Shown here piece by piece: positions 10,982-22,867 of a stretch of 64,000 nt of DNA. The stretch comes from Madurella fahalii (lineage: Eukaryota; Ascomycota; Sordariomycetes; Sordariales). The notes under the pieces were generated by a model. That model did not search any database and was not told where the DNA came from. It saw only the letters and a list, made by a program, of their open reading frames with translations. The stretch spans positions 1,240,001-1,304,000 of the forward strand of contig CM056880.1 in the NCBI GenBank assembly GCA_029876055.1. Direction: 5' to 3'. Both the position numbers and the translations under genes were made by a program. How positions within the stretch are numbered: position 1 is the first letter of the stretch; each line of letters begins with the position of its first letter.

Positions 10982-13156
10982 TTAATTCTCTTCATCCACA
11001 TATACCGCCTCATGCCCAACAGTCGGCCCAACCCAGTCCCTCTTTCCACTAAAAATCCACCTCGGACTATTACTGTTGAACCCGCCGCACTGGTCCGTCG
11101 TGATACACACATTCCTCCCACAGCACGTCCCCACCGCGCAGACACTCCCAAGCGGGCAGCTGGCACTCGTAGCGCAGTCCGCAAGCCCAGAGCAAGGCGT
11201 GGTGCCGTCGACGCAGAACCCTTCCCCGCCTGTCACCGACGCGCACACGCACGATCCCCCCGGCCCACACGGCCCGAATGTGGAGCACGTTTGTCCGGTG
11301 CACGAGTTGAACGAGCAGGCGCCGTTGGTGCAGCCGCGGGAGGGGCACTGGTTGTGTTAGTCTATTTATTAAAATAGAAATGGGGATTCGGTGGTGAGAT
11401 AGTGAGAATGCTAGGGGGAGTAATGGGGGCATTTCTGGGTTACCTGGAAGTTGCACGCGCCGCAATTATCAGGGTCCGTCTTGGTGTCGACACACTGATC
11501 ACCACACGCCGTTAAGCTGGTGTCGTCGCAGACGCACTCACAGTATCGTTGCACCGCGCCCGTGTAGACTTCGGCTCCGGCGGGGCCCGACACTTTAGAA
11601 TCTAAGGGAGATGTTAGCCCCTCAATTCCTTTATTAGGGAAACCTTCTCCTCTGTAAGTTGCCCCCAGAGGCAGTCTTGCAAAGTGGAGGCTGTGAACAA
11701 CCTGGCAGTACACGTACGGTAGAAGCGGGCGATATTGTTGCAGGCGGCAAGGATGCGTGAGCCGGCATCATGTTCGCGTGCGCAAATAGCTAGCATTCGA
11801 TTGAGAAACTCGGTGTTACAGCTCGCCATGGTTTCGGAGCAAATTGCTGGGAGCAGGGTGAGTGAACGAGTCAAACATGTAACAGCGTAGGAATAATGGA
11901 CACGTGGGTTGGAGTAGGTTCTTACACCAGCAGACATCGTGGAAATTGCAGGCCTCTTCAAACTCGAGATTGGGCACAAAATAGCCCCTCCAGTCAGCTG
12001 GACCGCAGCCATTCGAGGTCAAGGGCACAGGCGGATCCCTGGTTGTGGCATGCTGTACGGGCGAGGGGCACTTAGACCCGGGCGGTGTGACAACCTCTTT
12101 AGGAGTGACAAAGAAGCCCTCAGGCACAGGGATGTCGCGGACCTTGCGTAGCTTGCGGGTTGGAAATGCAGTTGCGACAGTGATGTCGCCGTTGTCTCGG
12201 ACAGTGAACTCGAACTCGACATTGCCAATGATGCCCGCCGTGGTAAGGCCATTGCATCGGACGGACCAGATTGATGTCATGTACTCGCCGCCTGACGGCT
12301 CTGAGATATAAGTTTGGCCGTTGGAGCTGCGCGAATTAGGATATAGTGAAGGAAAACTGAGAGCTTGGATGCGCTTACCTGGTACCCACGAATCTAACCT
12401 CACCCGATTTGAAGACGGCTAAGTACAAGGGGCTTGCTCCGGGGATGACGATGTCATAGACACCATCTGGTGCAGCTGGGGGGTGCGAGTAAACAAACTG
12501 GGGGATCACAGCATCAGGGTCCGTGGCCTCTACTGCTTTTCCGTCTTGGTTGACGATTGATAAGCCGTTGGGAGTGAGAAGCCCAAATTCACCACCGTTG
12601 ACAGGATCAAAGTCGCAGTTGGCGTATGACGCTGGAAGGGTGGGCTGGTAGCCCAGGCCAGTGTAGGTAGTAGAAGGAGTGGCTGTGTCGGAAGTGACGG
12701 TAACAGTTCTGGTCTAATTACTTGGTCAGACTGGTTGTAAATGCTCGGAGGCACACGTACATACCTCGTCCGCGGCCGTGACGACATGGCTTGAGATACC
12801 GTAGCAGGAACAAGCGCTGATGTAACGCGAGCTACCTTCGCAAGCAGACGCGTAGGATGGCACAGTCTTGGGGCTCTCAGTAGGAACTTCCTCCGCCGTG
12901 ATGGTGCTAGAATAGTTTAGATCTTTTGAACACCCATGATCGGTAGGCTTTCTTACACAGTGGTTCCATAAGAAGTCGTCACCACATAGCTAGAGCAGTC
13001 TGACTTTGCTTGCGATGTAAACACAGGGCCTTGATGGGTGCCTGTCACAGCACGAGCACAGTTGTCCGCATGGCACTTGAGAGGGTCATCGGTTGCGGAA
13101 ACAGTACCGATTCCCAGAAGGGTATACGAAATAAAGACGATTGACAGAGACTTCAT
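10982..13156 (-). CDS. Secreted phospholipase A2-like protein with cysteine-rich C-terminal modules
   Basis: Seven exons on the minus strand: 13156-12957, 12906-12765, 12713-12379, 12326-11926, 11846-11718, 11601-11444 and 11347-10982, in phase throughout, 576 residues. Residues 1-21 form a signal peptide. Next come a region with SSRYISACSCYGI, an unrecognised beta-rich region (DFDPVNGGEFGLL...), and then ACNFHDVCW followed by SCNTEFLNRMLAIC. That matches the His-Asp catalytic pair and cysteine pattern of the prokaryotic/fungal PLA2 fold (CNxHDxC). The C-terminal third is packed with cysteines: first a CGDQCVDTKTDPDNCGAC unit resembling Stig1-like modules, then about 100 residues with 20 or more Cys. 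The product is probably secreted or cell-wall bound. PLA2 activity is inferred from the HD motif only. Confidence 0.85.
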
Positions 13157-14037
13157 CGTCAACACTACGCGATGGTTTTCGATCTGGTCGAAAGATAAGG
13201 TTGGCAAGACCAAAGTTTCAATGACCAGGAGCCGACACACTACCTTAAATACTTTATACTTACACCGCTCACTTATCGTTGCCTCAATCGGCCCCGAGAA
13301 AGATACATCTGTGACCGATAGAACCCCAAGTTCGTCATGTGGCATGCCAAAATTCGACAAATAACCGATAAATCGATGCAACGGGAGGGACACTATCATC
13401 GGACCGACCCATGTTCGTCTCTAAAAGTCACTATTTGGTGTTGCAAGCCGCCTCTAGCTGAATGGCGTAGAATTTGACGAAGTACGACCACAGTTCGGAG
13501 GACCCAGAGCCCTCAAGGATAAACAACCTGGCAACCGCAGGCTAAAGCTGTTCCAATTCGCCAGGTTCCCCGAGCGCCGCAGCATCCTGCCGTTGCCGAA
13601 GCTAGGACAGGGCCGAGAGCTCTAGGAGTAAGGCAGAAAAAGCTGATTGATCGGACCACTTTGGGTGAGGCTGAAAGAGGGGTCGGGATGAGAGGGACCT
13701 GAGCTGAGCGGCAGACGTTGGTTGCCAAGTCTCGATCCCGATTTAACGTCCCTTGGTGCAGACATTTCAATAGTCTGGCAGCCCCCTCAATAATGGCATG
13801 CGCTTGAATGTAGTCCGCACAGCCTCAGAGTGACACCACTAATACCTAACTGCTGTTAGGAAGAGAAAACTTTTGTACGACGTTCTCCAGACACAGCCAA
13901 GAGAGGGAAATCTCGGACAGCAGCACAAAATGGGACCAGGAACCAAGACGTCCGCAGTAATATTAGACCCAGGGACGTAGTATCGGTCCTCCAGTTATGG
14001 ATGAAGCTAAGCGAAGCTTTGGTTTTTCCCATGCGTT
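13157..14037. other. Intergenic stretch upstream of the PLA2-like gene
   Basis: It contains the promoter of the PLA2-like gene and the 3' end of the HET gene. I see no gene or repeat. Confidence 0.5.
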
Positions 14038-16590
14038 TCACATAAGCACAACCCTCCGCCTAGTCCAGATCTGACTGTGTATTGCCCTGTTGTGGGGGAA
14101 CTCGTCCGAGGCAGTCCAGGCCCCAACCCGCTCAAACACGTCCTGGCCGTCGCCCTCCTTCTTTCGCAAGACCAGACCATAACTGTGCACTTCACTTTCC
14201 GAGCGATACACGGTTACCAAATGCAACACTATAAGTTCCCAAGATCCAACTTCGCTTTGCTGTCCGAGCTCCCAATCAGGAAAGAATCGGAGGGAAATGC
14301 TATCATCGCCGTCCGATCCCGCCACTGCGAGGGTAGCGCGATCACTAGAGAGACGTCCGATTGCAGCCGGCCCAGTAACAACAAATCTCCCTTCATCGAC
14401 TGGGCTCCTCGCCTCTGAGACGGATCTTCCCTGATAGAGCGCCTCGGCCTCATCTATTGTAGCTTCAAGGATGACACTCCTTACGCTTACGCTCCGAGAG
14501 CCCAACGAGCCCCTGGGAAGCAGCCCAATCCGCCCGTTGGCTGACGCCCACGACCATGACGGAGCACAACAGGGAAACTGCTTCTCTCTTGGGCCTTTCA
14601 CTACCCACAGCAACCCCAATTCCATGATCCCCGACGCCCATAATCCCGCCAGATACGGTACCTGCGCCCGCTTCTGCACCAACTCAGCCACGCCCGCCAG
14701 CGCGACGAGCCTGTCCGACTGCCTCGTCAGCTGGCCCTGGCTATAAGCCGACACCATCTCATACCACCGCTTGTAAAACTCAATCTTTTCTCCAAACGAC
14801 TGCCTCGACACGGGCCCAAGCGACTGCAGCACATCCAGCGCGCCCCTGATCCCGCGCACGGCCGCGCGCTCGGCATCCACACCACCAGCGCCGCGTCCCG
14901 ACATCCTGTTCCGCAGCGGACCCAGCACCGCGCCGTCAAGCCACCGGACCAGCTTCCCGTCCCTGACCACATACGGCTCGGTCGCGTACCTCGCGCCGTG
15001 CACGTGCAGCTCGGACGCCTGCAGGGTGTTGCACTCGAAGAGCACCACGCCCTCGCAGAAGTGGACGACCCTCCGGGCCAGCAGCCGCTCCTGAAACGCC
15101 CAAGCGCGCCCGGTCAGGGGCGCCAGCTCGACCCGCCAGTAGAACAGGTCGCGTATCAGCGGCGGGCTCGAGACGAAGCAGCGCCGAGCCGCCGACGCCA
15201 TGATGGTCCGCTCCCTCCACGTCGGCGACCGCTCCCGGAAACAGCCCCCCTGAGCGTCGGCGGACGCGGTCGCTGCGATGACGCAGTGCGCGTGCGCGTA
15301 GACCTGCCCCATGGTCGGTGATTCCGTGGCCCAGTCGACGGCGGAGTCCTGGAGGATGCAGAGGGAGTCGATCCAGAGGTATTGGACGCCGAGGCGGCGG
15401 GTGGCGTGGATTGCGTCGCGGAAGTTGCGGGGGAGCGTAGGTTCGGCGATGGACTCCCGCATGAGCGGCAATGTGCGGGCTGTGAGAGCGTCCGGGATGT
15501 TGCCGCCCCAGCAGTGGCTAAGGGCGATGTAGCGCGGTGTTGTAGAGCGAGTAAGGGGACTGAGGTCGGAGTGAGTGTTAACGAGACGCAGGGACGGGGA
15601 GGAAAGGGTGCCGACGAAAATCAGGCGTGTCGGGAGGAAGAGGGGCGGTGAAGCGGGGAGACGGCAGGCCGAGTGGTGTTCGCAGTCCTTAATCCAGCTG
15701 GCGATGGTGTTGAATGTTGCGCCGGAGCCGGTATGCCCGTGGGGGTCTCGTTCCGCTGCCAGAGGTCCTAGAGAAAACGGTCATTGAGTTGCCAGCATCC
15801 ACTACCTTATCCAATGAAACTCACCCTCGGAAACAAGCAATCCTTTAAATCTCGTCATTCCCCGGGCCTCCAAAAACATGGCCAAATTTGCCGGCCCCTT
15901 GGACCACACCGACCCTTTTACAAACTGCACCCTCAGCTTCACACCGTCGGCTTCCACATTCCCCGGCCCGTGATCCACCATAGTTCCGTACCCCCTAGCG
16001 CCATCCCCAACGATAACAGCCCTCCCGGTCTCCTCCTCATCCCCAATCCTCTGACTCATTAGTGCCTCGCACAAACTGCATCCATTCCCAATCTGCCCTT
16101 CCATGTCCTCCAGCCCCCCATACAACCGATGCCTCTCGCTAGCCCTCGTGACCAACCACCACGTCCCCCTCAGCAAACTCGACCCCCTCACAACCTCCAT
16201 GCACCGCTCACAGAGCTGGCTCGCCCAGAACAAGTCCGCATTCCTGAATCGAGGAGTGCGTATCACCAACCGGCCTCCCGAGACGAGGTGGACAAAAGTG
16301 TCCACGTTTCCAGCGACCCATCTTATGACGTGGTAGAGGCCATATAAGAAAAGGATGCCCACGGTGGCGCCAATAACGGCGAGGCTAGAGAGGATGACGC
16401 CCACTGCTGCGCCGATGTGCTGGTTTTGGGCTAGGCCGGAGGAGAAAAAGACGAGGCCGACTAGGAGAGGGTAGATGATGAGGAGGCAGATGATGGGGAG
16501 GATGGGGGGTGTGGATTCAAGGAAGGGCGGGCGGCGCAGGCGGGGTAAGAAGGTGCGGTTCGGATTGATTGCCCTGCGGAAAACGGGCAT
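14038..16590 (-). CDS. HET-domain (heterokaryon incompatibility-type) protein with two N-terminal membrane segments
   Basis: Two exons, 16590-15825 and 15767-14038, joined by a 57-nt GTGAGT...CTAG intron, 831 residues. Two hydrophobic segments lie at about residues 28-52 and 59-92. A NGCSLCEAL motif of the kind that precedes HET domains follows. The HET domain runs from RYIALSHCWGG (about residue 334) through LPRNFRDAI, YLWIDSLCILQD and YAHAHCVIAATAS. It is followed by the usual RAWAFQERLLARR and a late APSWSWAS block. HET domains are known to trigger fungal cell death when activated in non-self recognition. Most HET proteins are soluble, so the membrane anchor is unusual. The gene lies 2.35 kb from, and is divergent to, an NLR gene. 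Confidence 0.88.
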
Positions 16591-18944
16591 CTTGATGTGG
16601 GCGTGGGGAAAGGGTTGGTTTCAGGCGGCATCGAGAGGACGGTCTGGCAGGAGATTGGGGGTGGGGCCAGGCCATTGATAATTAGAGCGGAGGAACAGAC
16701 TGAAGAGCGAGTTGAGAATGAGTGTGCCCAATTCCTGCTGCCTTGGAGCAAACAATCCGATGAAACATGAACATGAAGGATGAGGCTGAGGCCAAGGCTG
16801 ACCCCCTGCCTGGCGTTTACTTTGCTTAGGTAATGAAAGCTTGTCACCGAATGGAGGGGGAAGGGTGGAAGGTGTCTCTGTCCTGCTCGCCACGTCTCTT
16901 GGATTTGGAGCAAAAATATTGAGAGGAGGGTATTGGTTATTCAATTCGGTTCATCTGCTATCGGTGCAATATGTAAGCCGCTGTCACTTCTTATACATAT
17001 CCCGAAGCCTAGACACTGTTATTACACAGTTTGCCATAATCTGCCAGCAGTCCTGGGCCCGCTGTAGGCATGAGGCATACCTTCTGCCCTGTCCTTCTGC
17101 CTTGTAACCTGAACGCGTCGATCCAAGGCAACTCATCCAAACCCAAAGCCCCTAGGTTTCGTTATCCTGCCCAGGGGCCCGAAGATGCCCGTCGGGGGCC
17201 GATGAGGCCGGAGGTGGCCATCTAGGAGCGAAGAATGGCGTCCCTACCCCCTATGCGAACGGCCGCGCAAACCAACGTTCCATGCCAGGCGTGGAATCTC
17301 GCATAACGGGGTCCAACTTCGCTTGTCCAACCATTGGCATCGCGGTTTTATTTTTTCGGCGGCGCTGGAGGTACATCGGTGGGCCGTCCGCGAGCTTGGT
17401 TTCGGAGCTCATTTATGAAATGCTTCAAAAAGCCCTCAGTTCGGTGCGGATCGGCTGCAACCACCATAATCAGCTCCTGCTCGCTAGAACCTGCGCATCC
17501 GCACGTAACCCGTACCTGTTGCCTCGCCCTGCCGTAAGGGCTCGCTCGGGTCGCGGCCATAGCGTATATCTTCGACAGTTCGGTGTATCCGACGAACACC
17601 GCGGTGGAAGCCCGGGCTTCGGAGGATCTGTCGGAGAGCGCAAGTCAGCAGCACGATGGGTTGCAGCGCGCAAGGGACTTTACTTGGGCGACGATGAGGT
17701 CCTGAAACAGTTAGCGATTGCGTGCGGAAAACCCCGGGGGCGCATAACGGCATCGTTTACCTCAACCCTCAGATAAACAGCCCATAAGATACGAGCCCAT
17801 GCCATCCTCGGAGCACTTTACATCGGCGGTGCAATGGAAAGTTAGTACGGAGTGTTCTCGGCTGACGGCGGGATTGACAAGGTGGGAATCGTCCCGCCGC
17901 TGCAGGGGAGCAGACGACGCCACGGTATAGCATAAATCTTAAGTGCTTAGTCATCACGCCATGTGCAGCATGTCCCACAGGCCCCAGCAGCTTCCAGTCC
18001 TCAGATGACATCGACATCCTTTGAACATACAACAATCCTTCGATCAACACGCATGTTGCAAGCCTGGATCAAATCAAGCAAGATAAATCGCCACACCTTC
18101 ACTGATACTCGGTATTGCTCGGCTAGTCTGTGCGCCGAGGGCAAATTCCGGTTGGGTGCTATGGGTGTTGGCTCCCGTTGCCATGGCCTTGTTGATAAGC
18201 ATCCTTCCCGCCCGTCCGCAATCAACAGCCATTGGATTGCTCTCTGAGGTCCTAGTCGCAGGTTTGTGTTTGGGCTTTGCTCAGGCCATGCGCTTTCTTG
18301 TCCGCCTTTCCACGTTTCACGTGTAGCGCCTCCTCCCCCGCACTTGACTCTTGAAGCATCCATGGATCCGCCGTTGCAAGTGCAAGGGCCCGGACCTCGG
18401 CCTAGGACGACATCCCATGGTCTCGTCAGTTCGGCCGCTTGCATTGTTTGCCACAGCAATGCGCTCTCGCTCACAACGCGGCGAATGGCGGAGCAAGTGC
18501 TTCCTCCCGGCGCGGCGAAACAGCCGGTTCGGTTATACTGGCCGGCTTTTCAAGGGCTCGAAAGAGGCGAAGGGACGGCACGGTTGAAGCGTTGGTTGGC
18601 CTCGCCGGCCCGTTTCCAGCCAAATCTTGGCAACAAACCAAACAATACGAGGCAAGAAGCTCGAAGCTGACGGTGTTTCGACCAACTCTTACGGCCCAGA
18701 TGGTGGACCAGTCTGCCGTCATAGCTCGCGGCACAGGGGGGCTAATAACAATGGCGATCGAGACTAAGGACTCTAGCCTGGTACAGCGGCTCGTGATCCC
18801 AAAATCGGATGCTTCCCAGCTCCGCCGCTTTCGCATAACCATAGCTCCCAATCCACACATAATTCCATTCTTGTCCGTATCCTGACCTGCAGCGCGATCC
18901 TTTGGTGTCACAATACCCGCCCCGTATGATGTTCGTCCAGAAAA
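16591..18944. other. 2.35-kb divergent spacer between HET and NLR genes
   Basis: I see no gene I can support; several short open frames exist on both strands without family features. It should contain both divergent promoters. Confidence 0.45.
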
Positions 18945-21900
18945 ATGAGGGCGCAAGAGGATTCGATCAAATCGGTCGGTCTCACGCTCCTCTACGAGCC
19001 AGACTGGCCGATCGACCCAGCGGTTGAGTAAGTAAACATTGTTTGTGCTCCTCGCGGTTCCACTGACCATAGCGCGGCTAGCGTTGTCCTCGTGCACGGT
19101 ATTGGCGGCCATCCGGTCCGATCGTGGAAGTATCAGAGCCAAGCACAGACGCCAACAACCCCTAATTCCACCGTCCGCACCTCGTCTATAAGGAGAAAAC
19201 TCAAGAAAGCTCCGCCGGTGTCGACCCTACGACGGTCAAATTCGGAGCCGCTACTTGTCAAAGAGCAAGGCTCGTTAGGCAGGTCGAGGAGCCTACTGAG
19301 GAAAGGCTCGGCCAAGTCATCCTCGAGGCTCAAGCTAGCCACCAGCTTGGCCGAGCTTGCCGGTCAAGGAGCCGAAGCTGATAGCGACGCATACTGGCCG
19401 CTGAGCTTCCTCCCAGCATCGTGTCCAAACGCCAGGGTGTTTACCTGGGGATACCACACGCTCGTCGTGGACAAGAAGCCACTGCGCCTCCAAGGAGACA
19501 TCTTTGCTCATGCTGAAGAGCTGCTAGTTGAGCTTGCTAGCACCCGCGCAGTGTTGGGCGCTAGACCCCGGCCGATAATCTTTGTTGCCCACTCTACGGG
19601 GGGTGTTCTGGTCAAAGAGGTAACCGAGCCGCGCCGCCTTGATGAACCCCGATCTGACATTTGCAGCTCCTTCGGCAATCCGAAGCAGAACGCGATGGGC
19701 CGCTTAAAGAGATTCTCCTAGCGACGTCCGCCGTCGTGTTCCTGGGGAGCCCCCACCGCGGGACCGAACACTGCAACCTTGGAGACGCCATCAAGAGCAT
19801 GGCGAGCGTCACACTACCCATCGACCCCAACGACCCCGTTCTCTCTGAGCTTTGCGGTGCAGACAGCATTGAAGTCGAGCTGGGCCGGCAGACGTTTGTA
19901 CGCCTGTGGAACGACTACAACTTCCGCGTCAAGACTTTTCAGGAGTCGGTTATTCCGAGTTACAGTCACCCAGAACTTAGGGCAGAAACGGTGAGTTTGC
20001 CAGAGAGCCGTTGTCGGCGGCCGCTGACGTGAAAAGACCATACGGCGGCTAGCAAGCTTCATCGGCGACCCTCGAGAAAACGCAGAGACAATTGGGGCTT
20101 TGCACGATAATATCTGCAAGTTCGCCTCAGCAGAGGATCTTGGATACCGTGCTCTGGTCAAGTCACTGGCCGCATTCATTGCGGCCGAAGAGGATGCAGT
20201 GAGTGTTGGCTTTGGTCACGTATGGATGGGACGAGCTGACGAGTTGCATTCAGCGGCATGTCCTAAGCACCAAGGAAACAGGTTAGTGTCCATGATGCTG
20301 CAATAGAAACACACTCACACGCTGCAGAATGTTTGTCCGCCCTCGTCCAGCCACAACTTATCCTTTCGGAAACACACCCGGCCACCTCGTACCCCGGAAC
20401 ATGTCTTTGGCTGTATGATCTACATGATTTCCAAGCATGGCACCATAGAAGCGGCCCGAGCAAATACAGAATTCTCTGGATTAGGGGAGAGTCGGGCTGT
20501 GGTAAAACCATCCTGCTAAGATCGCTCCGGAGGAGGCTCGAAAGACAATGGGGCCCAGCCGGCGCCTCGTTTATCTGGAGCACAGCAGGGGGTTACGATG
20601 CGACAAGCGTCTTCTTTCCGGGCATCTCTCGGCAGCAGCAGGAAGCCAGCCCGGCAAGCGTTTACCGAAGCCTTCTTTCCCAGCTCTTCCTACTAGACCC
20701 CCGTCTCAGGAGGGCCCTTTTAAAGCTGTACAATTACCCGCGGAGCGACCCGCGGACCTTTGACGATGCGCAGGTAGTTTCTTTCTTCGCTGACTACTAC
20801 GTCAACCATAGAATCGAGACACCCGCCAGAAGGACATTTATCTTTGTCGAGATAGCAGATGACGCAGGTCAGGCTTACGTTCGGGAGCTGCTGGGCCGTT
20901 TGTCGCAGCTAGCACGCAACTCGGAGTTTAGCATCTGCGTCGCAAGCGCCTACCACCCGGAGATCGACGATGATAAGACAATAAGCATCCCAATGCACCT
21001 TCGCAACACCGATGATATCCTGCGCTATGTTAATCTGAACTTGGTGGCAGAGTGGGAGGAGCGGAACCGGATTGTCATGTGTATCGGGCAAAAGTCAGGG
21101 GGCGTATTCCTCTGGGCCGAGATCGTTGTCAACATCCTAAACGCCGCTATCATAGAAGGCGCAACGCAGGAGATGATCGAGTACACGCTCGAAGAAGTCC
21201 CCGGAGATCTTCACGGCCTGTACGAGTGGATGCTATCCACGCTCAACGAGCGGGAAAAGGCGGAATCCCTGATCCTTTTTCAGTGGGTGATCCTCGCCGC
21301 CCAGCCGATGCGCCTCAACGACCTGTTTACAGCGATCCGCCTCACCGATCCCGACCCCTTTGCTTCGTACCAGGAGCTCGGCCCGTTCATGGCCCTTAAC
21401 ATTGGCAAGCCGTTTTCGATGCGCGACCTCCGGCAGCTCCGAAACTCGGAAATCACCTCGGACACGCCCGACCAGTTCCACCGCTGGCTACGAGCCCGCT
21501 CCATCGGCCTCCTCGAGCTCAAATCCGACAACGATGATGACAACCGCCAGCCAGTAACCAACGAGCCCCTCGGCCTCCAACGCGTGCAGCCCATCCACAG
21601 CTCCGTGCGCTCCTTCTTCCTCTCCGGCCGGGGTTTTGCCTGTCTCGCCTCAGTCAACCCCCCCATCTCCGCATCTCTCTCCCCAACCGACTTCATCGAC
21701 ATCTCCCATTACGCCCTCCTCCGCGCCTGCCTGACATACCTCAACATGCGGGACTTTGAGAGTCTTGGTCCCTCCAAACGACGCCACCACTACCATGCAA
21801 CCGACAGATCCCCGCAATCACCCGACTCGATAAAACTCGACACCTGGTACCACCCCCCGGCAACGGTCTCCTCCCAACGCCACCTCGTCATGTCGTCCTA

Positions 21901-22606
21901 CCCCTTCCTCCAATACGCCGTCGAGAATCTCCTATTCCATCTCCTCTCCCCGACCCCGTTCCGCTACTTCCTGCCGCAGCACGAGGTGCTGATGGCCTTC
22001 TCGGCGAACAACTTCCGCTTGTGGAAGAGGTGGACCTCGCTGCTGGGGACGCGTGATGCGGAGGTTATCATTGCGAGGCATACCACAACCACCACCACCG
22101 GCGGTACCGGCGGTGTCACTTCGTCGCCCTCGTCGCCCTCATCGCTTTCCTCCTTCTCCCCCTCGTCGGCGGGCGGGGCGGGGGCGGGGGCGAAGCAGGT
22201 CGCTGCGCTGTTGAGCCCCGTGTTTGGGGCGCGGTTCCGGCTCGAGAGGGTGCTCAGGAAGTTGGAGCGGTTAGCTGCCGGCGCGGAGGGAGCGGGGAGG
22301 CGGGCGGGGGGGCCAGAGCCTGTCACGCCGGTCGGAGGGTATGAGGGGGATTACAATGTGCGTTCGCCGCCGCGGGCGCAAGGGGCAGGGGGGATGGGAG
22401 GTTGGGGGCGGGGGCCTGGGTTGTCTGAGCCATTGAGGCTGCCTGTACCGGTGTCGGCGGGCGGGAAAATGGCAGAGCGGTTGCGGGGACCCGTGAAGGG
22501 GAGAATTGGGAATAGGAGAACTGGGGGCACGAGAGGCGCGGGCGATAGGAAGTTACAGGTGGGGCTGGGATTGGAGGAAGGGTTTGGTGTCGGGCTGGCC
22601 GTGTAA
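18945..22606 (+). CDS. NLR-like protein: alpha/beta-hydrolase (SesB-type) plus NACHT NTPase
   Basis: Six exons: 18945-19027, 19082-19619, 19667-19990, 20037-20198, 20254-20281 and 20328-22606, in phase throughout, 1137 residues. The N-terminal domain is an alpha/beta-hydrolase of the DUF676/SesB type: oxyanion strand VVLVHGIGG at ~29-37, nucleophile elbow VAHSTGG with Ser at ~199, and VFLGSPHRGTEH downstream. It carries a basic Ser/Arg-rich insertion of about 80 residues (~50-130) not typical of the fold. The linker and NACHT domain follow, with Walker A GESGCGKT at ~432-439. The C-terminus has no visible ankyrin, WD or TPR repeats; from ~965 it is a Thr/Ser/Gly/Arg-rich low-complexity tail. 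Fungal proteins of this build act in non-self recognition and cell death. The effector role of this one is inference. Confidence 0.88.
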
Positions 22607-22867
22607 GGTCGTAAATATTTTGCGTTGTATACTACATGTGCGGTAGTGTGTTATTGGCACTTAACTAGTCGGTTGCGGTTGAGTATCGTGAAGTCAACGG
22701 TCTTTGTATAATGAACAGCTGAGATGGACCACTTTATAACCCTAACCCCTATTTCGTGGCTTCTCTGCCTGCCGGAACCGACTCCGGGCGGTCGGTAGCG
22801 GCAGAATCCGTTATCGGACCGTTATCAAAACTTTTGGTTTCATCGCAGGCTCCGCGTAGATTCGCGC

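Noticed and set aside
15802..16590. A separate membrane protein gene upstream of the HET gene
   Set aside because: Its end has a GTGAGT donor that joins in frame to the HET exon, and it contains the NGCSLCEAL pre-HET motif.
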